Program-made: the position numbers and the translations under genes
Part shown: positions 52,676 to 61,447 of the stretch, one piece after another
Numbering within the stretch: position 1 is the first letter of the stretch
How the letters are laid out: the number at the start of each line of letters is the position of its first letter
DNA from: Flavobacteriales bacterium
Lineage (GTDB): Bacteria; Bacteroidota; Bacteroidia; Flavobacteriales_F; PHOS-HE28
Direction of reading: 5' to 3'
DNA: 64,000 bases
Assembly (NCBI GenBank): GCA_016713875.1
Contig: JADJOI010000003.1
Span: 2,170,001 to 2,234,000, forward strand
Notes under the pieces: model-generated
What the model saw: the letters and a program-made list of their open reading frames with translations, nothing else
The model's database searches: none
Told to the model about the DNA's origin: nothing

Positions 52676-55108
52676 TCAGCCACGCACCTTGGCGCCGGTC
52701 TCCCGCTCCAAGGCTTCGCGGATGCGCTTCATCGCCTTGTCCACCTGATCGTCGGTGAGCGTGCGCTCGTGATCGAGCAGCGTGAAGCGGAGGGCGTAGC
52801 TCTTGCTCCCCGACGGCAGCTTGTCCCCTTCGTACACATCGAAGAGGTCCACCCCGCGTAACAGCTTGCGTTCGGCCTGATGAGCCGTGCGGCGCAGGTC
52901 CTCGAACGTGGTCTTCCGATCGAGCACCAGGCTCAGGTCGCGGCGCACGGCGGGGAAGCGTGGCACCTCGGCGAACTGGACGGGAGAGCCGGGCAGGGTC
53001 CACAGGGCATCGCTCAGTTCGGCATGGAACACCGGCTGGTCCACGTCATGGGCCTTGGCCACCGCAGGACGCACCGCGCCGCCGAACGCCAGCTGTCCCG
53101 CAGGGCCCACCAAGGCGAAGGCGTCATGCAACAGCGGATGCTCGATCGGCCTCACCTGTAGGCGATCGCCGCCATGGGCCCGCTCCACCAGCAGCTCCAG
53201 CTCGGCCTGCAGGTCCGCCAGCTCAACAGGCCGTGGACGCTGCCGCCAGCGTTCGCGCACGTTCCTTCCGGTGATCAGCAGGCCGATGCGGGCGTGCTCC
53301 GATCGGCGCTCACCGGAGCGCAGGTAGATGCGTCCTTGTTCGAAGAGCCGCAGGTCGCGCTGTTGGCGGGCGAGGTTGTGCGCGGCAGCGCCGAGCAGGC
53401 CGAACAGCAGCGATGGACGCAACACATCGAGCTCGGCGCTCAGCGGGTTGAGGAGGCGGATGAGCGTATCGGGGCCGACCGCGCCGAGCCGCTCCAGCAT
53501 CGCGCCATTGACCAGGGATGGGGTCATCACCTCGCGGAAACCGCGGGCGGCCAGGTGATCGACCGCGGCCTGTGCGGGTTCCTCGGCGCGATGGCCATGC
53601 AGCGCGGCGGGTGGTATGGCCAACCGCTCGGGGATAGGCACGCGGTCGAAGCCGTGGATGCGCAGCACCTCTTCCACCAGGTCGGCTTCGCGGTGCACGT
53701 CGACGCGGTAGGGCGGCACTTCCACGAGCAGGCTCCGCTCCGACCGCTCGAGGATGCGGCAATCCAGAAGCGCCAGCACGTCCGCAAGCTCCTCCACGCC
53801 CATGGAGATCCCAGCGAGTGAGCGCACTACGGCCGGATGCAGCCGCACCTGCCGCCAGGGCTTCGGATGCGGGTACAGGTCCACGAGCGGGCCCGCCAGG
53901 CGAGCGCCGCAGTGCTCCACCAGCAACAAGGCCGCGCGCTGCAGGGCCAGCACCGTCATCGCGGGGTCCACACCGCGCTCGAACCGGAACGACGCATCCG
54001 TGCGCAGGCCGTGGCGTCGCGCCGTGCGCCGCACGCTCACCGCATCGAAGCAGGCGCTCTCCAGGAAAACGGTGGTGGTGGCCTCCGTGACCCCGCTCCG
54101 CAGCCCGCCGAACACCCCGGCGATGCACAGGCCGCCATCCCGGTCGGCGATCATGAGGTCCTCGGCGTCCAGCGTGCGCTCCGCGCCATCCAGCGTGGTG
54201 AACCGCATGTCGGCGGCGAGCGGGCCCACGATCACGTGCCGGTCGCGGATGCGATCGGCGTCGAACGCATGCAGCGGCTGGCCCAGCTCGTGCTGCACGT
54301 AGTTGGTGATGTCCACCACGTTGTTGATCGGCCGAAGGCCGATGGCCTTGAGCCGCTCAGCCAGCCATTCGGGCGAAGGACCCACGCGGACGCCCGTGAG
54401 CGTGACGCCGGCATACCGCGGGCAGGCGTGCGCATCGCGCACCTCCACGGTGACGGCCCCTTCTCCACCACCGTCCGCCTTGAAGGCGGAGGTGTCGGGC
54501 ATGCGCAGCACGGCACGGGCGCCGGTGCGGTGCACCACGGCGGCGGCCAGGTCGCGCGCCACGCCCAGATGGCTCATCGCGTCCGCTCGGTTGGGCGTGA
54601 GCCCGATCTCGAGAACGGAGTCACGGCGAAGACCGAGCTGCTGCGCGGCCGGGGTTCCGGGCGCCGCGTCCGCCGCCAGCACCAGGATGCCGTCGTGGCC
54701 CTCGCCCAGCCCGAGCTCATCCTCCGCGCAGATCATGCCGTGGCTCTCCACCCCGCGGATCTTGCTCTTCTTGATGGTGATGGTGCTGCCGTCGCGCAGG
54801 TGCAGCGTGCTGCCCACCAAGGCCACAAGCACCTTTTGACCGGCGGCCACGTTCGGTGCCCCACAGACGATCTGCAGGGCCTCCCCCTGACCCACGTCGA
54901 CGCGCGTAACGCTGAGGCGGTCGGCATCGGGGTGCTTGGCGCGTTCGAGCACGTGGCCCACCACCACACCCGCCAGCATGCCCGGGACCGCCTCCACCTG
55001 TTCCACGCGCTCCACCTCCAGGCCGGTGCTGGTGAGCAGGTCGGCGGCGGCGTTCACGTCCAGATCGGTGTCGATCAGGTCACGGAGCCAGTCCCAGGAG
55101 ATGCGCAT
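52676..55108 (-). CDS. pheT: Phenylalanine-tRNA ligase beta subunit
   Basis: The beta subunit partners with PheS to load phenylalanine onto tRNA. The 810-residue protein has the domain order of the family: MRISWDWLRDLIDTDL start, the tRNA-binding/EMAP-like domain (about 40-150, VVVGHVLERAKHPDADRLSVTRVDVG), B3/B4 with the editing site (about 210-400), the B5 domain with VEEVLRIHGFDRVP, and the C-terminal anticodon-binding domain (VPRFPAVRRDLSLVLD...YALRFTLLDHERTLTDDQVD). I use the ATG at 55108, just before the conserved opening; TATCTTCG precedes it. pheS is not in this window. Confidence 0.95.
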   Translation of the reverse strand: MRISWDWLRDLIDTDLDVNAAADLLTSTGLEVERVEQVEAVPGMLAGVVVGHVLERAKHPDADRLSVTRVDVGQGEALQIVCGAPNVAAGQKVLVALVGSTLHLRDGSTITIKKSKIRGVESHGMICAEDELGLGEGHDGILVLAADAAPGTPAAQQLGLRRDSVLEIGLTPNRADAMSHLGVARDLAAAVVHRTGARAVLRMPDTSAFKADGGGEGAVTVEVRDAHACPRYAGVTLTGVRVGPSPEWLAERLKAIGLRPINNVVDITNYVQHELGQPLHAFDADRIRDRHVIVGPLAADMRFTTLDGAERTLDAEDLMIADRDGGLCIAGVFGGLRSGVTEATTTVFLESACFDAVSVRRTARRHGLRTDASFRFERGVDPAMTVLALQRAALLLVEHCGARLAGPLVDLYPHPKPWRQVRLHPAVVRSLAGISMGVEELADVLALLDCRILERSERSLLVEVPPYRVDVHREADLVEEVLRIHGFDRVPIPERLAIPPAALHGHRAEEPAQAAVDHLAARGFREVMTPSLVNGAMLERLGAVGPDTLIRLLNPLSAELDVLRPSLLFGLLGAAAHNLARQQRDLRLFEQGRIYLRSGERRSEHARIGLLITGRNVRERWRQRPRPVELADLQAELELLVERAHGGDRLQVRPIEHPLLHDAFALVGPAGQLAFGGAVRPAVAKAHDVDQPVFHAELSDALWTLPGSPVQFAEVPRFPAVRRDLSLVLDRKTTFEDLRRTAHQAERKLLRGVDLFDVYEGDKLPSGSKSYALRFTLLDHERTLTDDQVDKAMKRIREALERETGAKVRG

Positions 55109-55128
55109 GGCGGGCGGATGAAGGGCGG

Positions 55129-55136
55129 CGAAGATA
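55129..55136 (-). promoter_or_regulatory. Predicted -7 element of pheT
   Basis: TATCTTCG on the minus strand, 20 bases before the pheT ATG at 55108. The divergent TAGCTTTG of the sterol-desaturase gene lies about 70 bases away. Confidence 0.5.
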
Positions 55137-55202
55137 CCAAGCCGCTCCTCCACGGTCGAGCGTCGAGCGCCTTCGTCCGTTCCGGTCCGGTCCGCACCGG
55201 CC

Positions 55203-55210
55203 TAGCTTTG
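55203..55210 (+). promoter_or_regulatory. Predicted -7 element of sterol-desaturase-family gene
   Basis: TAGCTTTG matches TAnnTTTG, 10 bases before the ATG at 55221. Confidence 0.55.
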
Positions 55211-55220
55211 GACCTCGGTC

Positions 55221-56432
55221 ATGGAGTACATCATCCTGTCCATCCCGCTCTTCTTCCTGCTCATGGGCATCGAACTGGCCTGGAGCGCGTGGAGCGGACG
55301 GCAGGTGTACCGGCTGAACGACTTCATCGCCAACCTGGGCTGCGGCATCGGATCGCAAGTGGTGGGCGCCTTCACCAAGGCGGTCATCTTCGCGGGGTAC
55401 CTGTGGACCTATGACCACCTGCGGGTGTTCACGTTGCCCGCCACCGCGCTCACCTGGATCGTCGCGTTCCTGCTGGTGGACCTGCTCTACTACTGGTTCC
55501 ACCGGCTGAGCCACGAGGTGAACTTCCTGTGGGCCGCGCACATCGTGCACCACCAGAGCGAGGAGTACAACCTGAGCGTGGCCCTGCGGCAAAGCTGGTG
55601 GCAGGGCCTGTTCAGCTGGTGGTTCTACGTGCCCATGGCCGTGCTCGGCATCCACCCACTGCTCATCGTCACCGTAGGCGCCTTCAACACGCTGTACCAG
55701 TTCTGGATCCACACCAAGGCCATCGGGCGGATGGGTCCGTTGGAGGCGGTGTTCAACACACCCAGCCACCACCGTGTGCACCATGGCAGCGACCCCAAGT
55801 ACATCGACCGGAACCACGCCGGGACGCTCATCGTGTGGGACCGGTTGTTCGGCACCTTCCAGCGGGAGGAGGAGGAGCCCGTGTACGGCATCACCACCCC
55901 GCTCGCCAGCTGGGACCCGGTGAAGGCCAACTTCCACTACTGGGGCGATCTGTTCGGGCTGGCCGGGCGCTGCACGCGGTGGAGCGACAAGCTGCGGGTG
56001 TTCCTGAAGCCGCCGGGGTGGCGCCCCGCAGAGCTGGGCGGCTTCCAAGGGCCGCATGCCAAGGACCGCAAGACCTACCGTGTGTTCGACACCTCGGTGG
56101 ACCGCCGCACGCGCGTGTACACCGGTGCGCAGTTCGCCCTGCTCCTCCTCGTCACCTCGCTGTTCCTGTTCAGGCAACAGCACCTGGCCCCTTGGATGCA
56201 AGGCGGTGTGGCCCTGCTGATCATCTGGTGGGTGATGAACATGGGGCTGATGATGGAAGGCGGTCGGCCCGTACTGCTCTCCGAGGCTGCGCGCATCGCG
56301 GCGTTCACGGTGCTCGGGGTGGCCACGGCGAAAGCGGCCGCCATCCCGTGGGCCCCGGGGGCGGTGCTCGTCCTGGCCCTGCTCAGTGCGGTCCACCTGG
56401 CCTTCATCGCCCTTCGGAAGCACCGATCATGA
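55221..56432 (+). CDS. Sterol desaturase / fatty acid hydroxylase family membrane protein
   Basis: This 403-residue protein has several membrane helices and the three histidine motifs of the di-iron fatty acid hydroxylase family: HRLSHE, HIVHHQ and HHRVHHG, in that order at about residues 94-195. These enzymes use iron and oxygen to hydroxylate or desaturate lipids in the membrane. The extra C-terminal part (about 300-403, with at least two helices) resembles the alkylglycerol monooxygenase (TMEM195-like) branch, which would cleave ether lipids. That is a family-level guess. It is coupled to a GNAT gene by an ATGA (56429-56432). Confidence 0.88.
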   Translation: MEYIILSIPLFFLLMGIELAWSAWSGRQVYRLNDFIANLGCGIGSQVVGAFTKAVIFAGYLWTYDHLRVFTLPATALTWIVAFLLVDLLYYWFHRLSHEVNFLWAAHIVHHQSEEYNLSVALRQSWWQGLFSWWFYVPMAVLGIHPLLIVTVGAFNTLYQFWIHTKAIGRMGPLEAVFNTPSHHRVHHGSDPKYIDRNHAGTLIVWDRLFGTFQREEEEPVYGITTPLASWDPVKANFHYWGDLFGLAGRCTRWSDKLRVFLKPPGWRPAELGGFQGPHAKDRKTYRVFDTSVDRRTRVYTGAQFALLLLVTSLFLFRQQHLAPWMQGGVALLIIWWVMNMGLMMEGGRPVLLSEAARIAAFTVLGVATAKAAAIPWAPGAVLVLALLSAVHLAFIALRKHRS

Positions 56433-56965
56433 TCCGCCTTCCCATCCCTTCCCTCGACGGACTGACCACGGACCGCCTGACGTTCCGCCGGCTGGTGCCG
56501 GAGGACGTGAGCTGGTGGATGGACTACATCGCCAGCGCGGAGGCCATCCGCTTCATGCCCTTCACCGTGGGCAGCCGGTCCGACGCCGAAGCGATGATCC
56601 ACCGCTCGCTGGACCGCTATGCGGCCGATGGGAGCGGCCTGCATGCGGTGCTGCTGCGCGAGGGCGGCACCCCCGTGGGGCAGGTGGGTCTGTTGACGCA
56701 GGAGGTGGACGGGGTGGCCGAGCTCGAGGTGGGCTATCACCTGCGGCCCGGGCACTGGGGGGGCGGATACGCCACCGAGGCCGCGGTGGCCTGCCGGCGC
56801 TTCGCCGGAACGCACCGCCTCGCCCCCACGCTCATCTCCCTGATCGACCCGGACAACCACCGCAGTCAGGCGGTCGCGCGGCGCAACGGCATGGCCCCGG
56901 AGAAGCGCACGATGCACCGCGGCGTGGAGGCCCTCGTGTTCCGGACGGCCCCCGGCGGGAGGTGA
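56429..56965 (+). CDS. GNAT-family acetyltransferase
   Basis: This 178-residue protein has the GNAT opening LTTDRLTFRRLVPEDVSWWM, used by RimJ/RimL-like N-acetyltransferases. The acetyl-CoA-binding region is PGHWGGGYATEAAVACRRFA at about 111-130 (the RGxGxG/A equivalent being HWGGGYATEA). LISLIDPDNHRSQAVARRNG, the classical NxxSxxxxxxxG segment, follows. It probably acetylates a small molecule or a protein N-terminus. It overlaps the sterol-desaturase-family gene in an ATGA; an overlap does not by itself show a shared pathway. Confidence 0.85.
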   Translation: MIRLPIPSLDGLTTDRLTFRRLVPEDVSWWMDYIASAEAIRFMPFTVGSRSDAEAMIHRSLDRYAADGSGLHAVLLREGGTPVGQVGLLTQEVDGVAELEVGYHLRPGHWGGGYATEAAVACRRFAGTHRLAPTLISLIDPDNHRSQAVARRNGMAPEKRTMHRGVEALVFRTAPGGR

Positions 56966-56990
56966 ACAGACACGGCGACCGGCCGGCCGT

Positions 56991-56998
56991 TATCTTGG
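56991..56998 (+). promoter_or_regulatory. Possible -7 element of YhhN-family gene
   Basis: TATCTTGG resembles TAnnTTTG, nine bases before the ATG at 57008. Confidence 0.35.
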
Positions 56999-57007
56999 CG
57001 CTCCATC

Positions 57008-57739
57008 ATGGACCCGCGCAAGTCGCTGCTGATCAATGGAGGGCTGTACTTCGCGGCCTTGATGTGCACCCTGTTCGCCCAGGCGCGTGGCCTGCACGTG
57101 CTGGAGTTCATCTGCAAGCCGATGCTGCTGCTGGTGCTGTCCAGCTGGTTCTTCTTCAACAGCCGCCGCGTGGGCGATCGCTTCACGCTGCTCGTGCAGG
57201 CCGGGCTCTTCTTCTCGCTGGTGGGCGATGTGGCGCTGATGTTCCAGCACCTGGACGAGTTCAACTTCCTGATCGGGCTGGCGGCCTTCCTGGTGGCGCA
57301 GATCTGCTATGCGGTCGCCTTCCTGCAGAACGTGGTGGAGGTGGACGGTGCGGAAGGGATGTGGATCTCCCTGCTGATCATGGTCCTGCTGCTGAGCTAC
57401 GGCTTCTTCTTCGCGTACGACCTGATGCCCTACCTGGACGAGGCCTTGGTGCTTCCGGTGGTGGCGTACGCGATCGCGATCTCCCTCATGGGCGTGGCCG
57501 CCGGCTTCCGGTTCCGCCGCACCTTTCCGCGCAGCTTCTGGATGGTCTTCATCGGCGCCCTGCTGTTCATCGCCTCGGACAGCCTGCTGGCCCGGAACCG
57601 GTTCGCCCGGCCGGTGCCCATGGGCGAGGTGCTGATCATGGTGACGTATGCCGGGGCGCAGTTCCTCATCGCGGCCGGATGCCTGGTGCACGTGCTCGCA
57701 CCTGAGGAACGCCGCCGCCGCCAGGCCCTGCGCACCTGA
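57008..57739 (+). CDS. YhhN family membrane protein (lysoplasmalogenase-like)
   Basis: This 243-residue protein has about eight hydrophobic helices and the YhhN/TMEM86 family signatures: CKPMLLLVLSSWFFF near residue 36, LFFSLVGDVALMF near 75, and GALLFIASDSLLARNRF near 190. The conserved aspartates in VGDVALM and ASDSLLA are the likely active-site residues. TMEM86 members hydrolyse the vinyl-ether bond of lysoplasmalogens; bacterial members may do the same. An adjacent ether-lipid-type di-iron enzyme on the same strand (55221) makes a lipid role plausible but not proven. Confidence 0.85.
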   Translation: MDPRKSLLINGGLYFAALMCTLFAQARGLHVLEFICKPMLLLVLSSWFFFNSRRVGDRFTLLVQAGLFFSLVGDVALMFQHLDEFNFLIGLAAFLVAQICYAVAFLQNVVEVDGAEGMWISLLIMVLLLSYGFFFAYDLMPYLDEALVLPVVAYAIAISLMGVAAGFRFRRTFPRSFWMVFIGALLFIASDSLLARNRFARPVPMGEVLIMVTYAGAQFLIAAGCLVHVLAPEERRRRQALRT

Positions 57740-57745
57740 GGCGCT

Positions 57746-59848
57746 TCAACTGATCCGGCCCCACACGGCCTTGTCCTTGGTGCGATCGTCCAGGGCACGG
57801 GCGATGGCCGCCTGAGCGGGATCACGCAGCTCGGGGTCGGCGTCGGTGATGCGGATGGCGGCGGCGCGCGCCTGCTGCAGAAGTTCCACGTCGTGCACCA
57901 GGTCGGCCAGGTGCAGCTCCGGCAGCCCGCTCTGCTGGGTGCCCATCAGGTCGCCGGGGCCGCGCAGTCGCAGGTCGGCCTCCGCGATCTCGAAGCCGTC
58001 GTTGGTGCGCACCATGGTGCCGATCCGCTCCCGCGCCTCCGACCCGAGCTTCTCGCCGGTCATCAGGATGCAGAAGCTCTGCTCCGCCCCGCGCCCTACC
58101 CGGCCGCGCAACTGGTGCAGCTGGCTCAGCCCGAACCGTTCGGCGTTCTCGATCACCATCACGCTCGCGTTCGGCACGTCCACCCCCACCTCGATCACCG
58201 TGGTGGCCACCAGGATGCTCGTCTCCCCCTTCTTGAACCGCGCCATCTCGATATCCTTCGTGGGCTGGTCCATGCGGCCGTGCACGATGCTCACCGCGTA
58301 GTGCGGAAGCGGGAAGCGGCGAGAGATCGCCTCGAAGCCGTCCGTCAGGTCCTTCAGGTCGCTCTTCTCGCTTTCCTCGATCAACGGATACACCACGTAC
58401 ACCTGCCGCCCCTTGCGGATCTCGTCCTCCAGGAAGGCGAAGACGGCGTTGCGCGCCGAGTCGAAGCGGTGCACGGTCTTCACCGGCCTGCGGCCCGGCG
58501 GCAGTTCGTCGATCACGCTCACGTCGAGGTCGCCGTACAGGGTCATCGCCAGGGTGCGCGGGATGGGCGTGGCCGTCATCACCAGCACGTGGGGCGGCAC
58601 GGTGTTCTTGGCCCAGAGCCGGGCGCGCTGCGCCACCCCGAAGCGGTGCTGCTCATCGATCACCACCAGGCCCAGGTCGTGGAACTGCACGGGGTCCTCC
58701 AGCAGCGCGTGCGTGCCGATGAGGATGTGGATGTGACCGCTGCGCAGGGCGGCGAGCAGGCTTCGGCGTTCGGCGGCCTTCGTGCTCCCGGTGAGCAGGC
58801 GCACCTCCACGGGCATGTCCTTCAGCATGCGGCCGATGGTGGCGAAGTGCTGCTGGGCCAGGATCTCCGTGGGCGCCATCAGCGCGGCCTGTCGCCCGTT
58901 GTCCAGCGCGATGAGCATGCTCAGCAGGGCCACCAGCGTCTTGCCGCTGCCCACGTCGCCCTGCACGAGCCGGTTCATCTGGCGGCCGCTGCCCAGGTCG
59001 CGCCGCACCTCCTTCACCACGCGCTTCTGGGCGTTGGTGGGCTCGAAGGGGAGGTGCTCCTTGTAGAAGCGGTTCAACAGCTCACCCACCCGGTCGAAGC
59101 GCTGACCTTCCACCCGCTCCTGCACGAGCTTCTTCTGGCGGATGAGCTCCAGTTGGATGAAGAACAGCTCCTCGAACTTCTGCCGACGCGTGGCCAGCGC
59201 CAGCTGCTGCGCGTCGGTGGGGGCGTGCAGCTGACGGAAGGCCTGCGCGCGCGGCATGCCGCCCAGCCAGGCCACCAGTTCGGCGCTCAAGGTCTCGGGC
59301 AGGTGCAGGTCGGGCAGGTTCACCAGCACCTTGGTGAGCTTGCCGATCGCGCGGCTGTGCAGGCCCTTGGCGGCGGCCTTCTCGGTGGTGCTGTACACCG
59401 GCTGGAGGCCCGTGACGCCGCCCACCTGCCAGGCCTCCTCGCTCTCGAGCTCCGGATGCGCGATGTTCGGCCGGCCCTTGAACACGCTCACCTTGCCGTA
59501 CACCACATAGGGCACGCCTTCGCGCAGCAGCTGCACCAGCCACTTCACGCCCTTGAACCACACCAGCTCGATGCTGCCCGTGCCATCGCTCAGCAACGCG
59601 GTGAGCCGCTTGCCCTGCTTCTGCCCCACCTGCTTGATGGCCGTGAGCGTGCCCTTCAGCTGCACCGCCATCCCTTCCTCCACGGCGTCCTTCACCGGGT
59701 GGAACTGCGACCGGTCCACGTAGCGGAACGGGAAGTGATGCAACAGGTCGCTGAAGGTGGCGATGCCGAGCTCCTTGCGGAACAGTTCACCGCGCTGAGG
59801 CCCCACGCCCTTGAGGTACTCGATGGGGGTCTCGCTCCACGGCTGCAT
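57746..59848 (-). CDS. recG: ATP-dependent DNA helicase RecG
   Basis: RecG remodels stalled replication forks and Holliday junctions. The 700-residue protein has the N-terminal wedge/OB domain (1-170, PIEYLKGVGPQRGELFRKELG...SDLLHHFPFRYVDRS). Helicase domain 1 has Walker A GDVGSGKTLVALLSM and the DEQHRFGVAQR motif, followed by MTATPIPRTLAMT. Helicase domain 2 has TTVIEVGVDVPNASVMVIENAERFGLSQLHQLRGRVGRG, and the C-terminal LRGPGDLMGTQQSGLPEL. Length and motif order are normal. TAACTTGG (59858-59865, minus) lies 9 bases before the start, and the CHAD gene runs the other way with its own element. Confidence 0.97.
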   Translation of the reverse strand: MQPWSETPIEYLKGVGPQRGELFRKELGIATFSDLLHHFPFRYVDRSQFHPVKDAVEEGMAVQLKGTLTAIKQVGQKQGKRLTALLSDGTGSIELVWFKGVKWLVQLLREGVPYVVYGKVSVFKGRPNIAHPELESEEAWQVGGVTGLQPVYSTTEKAAAKGLHSRAIGKLTKVLVNLPDLHLPETLSAELVAWLGGMPRAQAFRQLHAPTDAQQLALATRRQKFEELFFIQLELIRQKKLVQERVEGQRFDRVGELLNRFYKEHLPFEPTNAQKRVVKEVRRDLGSGRQMNRLVQGDVGSGKTLVALLSMLIALDNGRQAALMAPTEILAQQHFATIGRMLKDMPVEVRLLTGSTKAAERRSLLAALRSGHIHILIGTHALLEDPVQFHDLGLVVIDEQHRFGVAQRARLWAKNTVPPHVLVMTATPIPRTLAMTLYGDLDVSVIDELPPGRRPVKTVHRFDSARNAVFAFLEDEIRKGRQVYVVYPLIEESEKSDLKDLTDGFEAISRRFPLPHYAVSIVHGRMDQPTKDIEMARFKKGETSILVATTVIEVGVDVPNASVMVIENAERFGLSQLHQLRGRVGRGAEQSFCILMTGEKLGSEARERIGTMVRTNDGFEIAEADLRLRGPGDLMGTQQSGLPELHLADLVHDVELLQQARAAAIRITDADPELRDPAQAAIARALDDRTKDKAVWGRIS

Positions 59849-59882
59849 CGCGGCGGACCAAGTTAGGCGCAGGCCCCGTGGT

Positions 59883-59890
59883 TACCTTCG
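59883..59890 (+). promoter_or_regulatory. Predicted -7 element of CHAD gene
   Basis: TACCTTCG ends four bases before the CHAD ATG at 59895. It is divergent from recG, whose candidate element TAACTTGG is at 59858-59865 on the minus strand. Confidence 0.5.
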
Positions 59891-59894
59891 AGGG

Positions 59895-60830
59895 ATGCCG
59901 CTCATCCGCAAGCACAGGTCGCCGCCAGCGGTGGACCGCGTTGTGCAGGACCTGGACCGGGCGCTGGCCGCCACGATCGCGAGCCCGGGTCCGGAGGAGG
60001 TGCATGCCCTGCGCGTGGCCCTGAAGCGCGTGCGGTCGCTCCTGCGCTTGGCGCGGCACACACCCGGATGCGGCACCCCGAAGCGCCTGCGGCGTCGCCT
60101 GGACCGACTGTTCGACGTGGCCGGCCGCGTGCGCGACCGCCATGTGCTGCTCGCTTTGTTGGCGAACGAGGTTCCGTCCCGCACATCCATCGGCCATTTC
60201 CGAACGCGGCTGATGAAGGACGCACCGAAAGCCGATGATCGCCTTCAGCGTGCGCTCCGTCGGCATGAGCGCATGGTGGAAGAGGTGCACGCTGCGCTGG
60301 CCGGCGGCCTCGGACGGTCGGGCCCGGCCGCGTGGCGCCGCGCCCTGAATAAGGCCATCAACATCGACCTGCGCGATGCGGCCGAACACCTCCATCGGGA
60401 CGACGCGGCGGATGCCCTGCACACCGTGCGCAAACGGATCAAGCACGTGGTGCATGCCCTCGACCTCTGGCCGGACCGCCCGCTCCCGCGCGCGCTGGTC
60501 CGCTTGCGGCAGCGATGCCGTGGCGCCGAGCAGCTGCTCGGAACGCGGCAGGACCTGGTGATGCTGCGCGACCTGTTGACCGGTACGCGCAAGGGACATG
60601 CGGCCGACCCGGTGCTCGCCGCGCGCGTTACAGCCCGGCTGCATCGGATGGAACGCCGCGTGCGCTCCGAACTCAACGCGTTGCTGCCCGAAGGGGCGGA
60701 TCACTTCGTCCCGAGCACCAGGTCCTCGTCCGCCTTGAGGCCGAAGCGGAAGACCGCATCCGCCGGCAGGGTGGCCGCCGGCCGTTCCACCGTGACCGTG
60801 AAGCCCGCTGCGCGCAGGCGGTCGAAGTAA
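59895..60830 (+). CDS. CHAD domain protein
   Basis: This 311-residue, Arg/Leu/His-rich helical protein has the CHAD (conserved histidine alpha-helical domain) pattern: VHALRVALKRVRSLLRL near residue 36, LFDVAGRVRDRHVLLALL, and DALHTVRKRIKHVVHALDLW near 177. CHAD domains bind polyphosphate through basic residues; a stand-alone domain without the CYTH triphosphatase partner suggests a polyphosphate-granule role. The last 40-45 residues are Ser/Arg/Lys-rich and lie antisense to the 3' end of the methyltransferase gene (60701), a 130-base overlap, so the true end may be earlier if an indel hides a stop. Confidence 0.8.
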   Translation: MPLIRKHRSPPAVDRVVQDLDRALAATIASPGPEEVHALRVALKRVRSLLRLARHTPGCGTPKRLRRRLDRLFDVAGRVRDRHVLLALLANEVPSRTSIGHFRTRLMKDAPKADDRLQRALRRHERMVEEVHAALAGGLGRSGPAAWRRALNKAINIDLRDAAEHLHRDDAADALHTVRKRIKHVVHALDLWPDRPLPRALVRLRQRCRGAEQLLGTRQDLVMLRDLLTGTRKGHAADPVLAARVTARLHRMERRVRSELNALLPEGADHFVPSTRSSSALRPKRKTASAGRVAAGRSTVTVKPAARRRSK

Positions 60831-61426
60831 TCGCGTCCGTAAAGCCGCACATGATCACGCTGCCCGAAGCGGCGCAGGCGCTCGTCCGGGTCGGTCACCG
60901 CAGGGTCCTCGTCGGTGGTGGGTTGCGCGCTCATAGGCACCAGCAGGATGGCCAGCCCACCGGGCTTGAGCACGCGGAAGAGCTCGCGCATCGCGGCCCG
61001 GTCGTCGGGCACGTGCTCCAGCACATGCGAGCAGATCACCAGATCGAAATGGTCGTTGGCGAAGGGCATCGCCGTCACGTCCAGGTCCAGCGTACCCGGC
61101 GGGTAGGTATAGCCCGGCTCCTTTTTGTCGCCGGCGATGTAGGTGATGCCCGGGACCGCCTGGATCCGTTCGCGGAGGCTGCGGTCGGGCGCCACATGAA
61201 GTACACGCTGGCCGGACTTCGGCAGGCCGCGCTGCCTCATGGCCAGGCCCATCATGCGGGTGCGTTCCAACGAACCACAGAAGGGGCACAGGGCGTGCGG
61301 CCTGGGCGGAGTGCCGCTGGGCAGGTAGGCCACGGCACCGCGTTCACACAAGGGGCAGCGCACCGCATCGCCGCGCAGCGCACGGTGCCGCAACCAGCGT
61401 TTCAGGGCCTTCAGCACGAGCGGCAA
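60701..61426 (-). CDS. SAM-dependent methyltransferase with N-terminal zinc ribbon
   Basis: This 241-residue class I methyltransferase begins with a short zinc-ribbon-like segment (CPLCERG...CPFCGSLERTR, four cysteines at about 24-50). The SAM domain has VLHVAPDRSLRERI (motif I variant, with APD instead of the GxGxG loop), DVTAMPFANDHFDLVICSHVLEHVPDD (motifs II-III, with HVLEHV as in UbiE-like enzymes) and LFRVLKPGGLAILLVP. This family is often encoded near cell-envelope genes. Its target is unknown. Its 3' end overlaps the convergent CHAD gene. Confidence 0.85.
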   Translation of the reverse strand: MPLVLKALKRWLRHRALRGDAVRCPLCERGAVAYLPSGTPPRPHALCPFCGSLERTRMMGLAMRQRGLPKSGQRVLHVAPDRSLRERIQAVPGITYIAGDKKEPGYTYPPGTLDLDVTAMPFANDHFDLVICSHVLEHVPDDRAAMRELFRVLKPGGLAILLVPMSAQPTTDEDPAVTDPDERLRRFGQRDHVRLYGRDYFDRLRAAGFTVTVERPAATLPADAVFRFGLKADEDLVLGTK

Positions 61427-61447
61427 GTTACTCGCGCTGATGCACCA

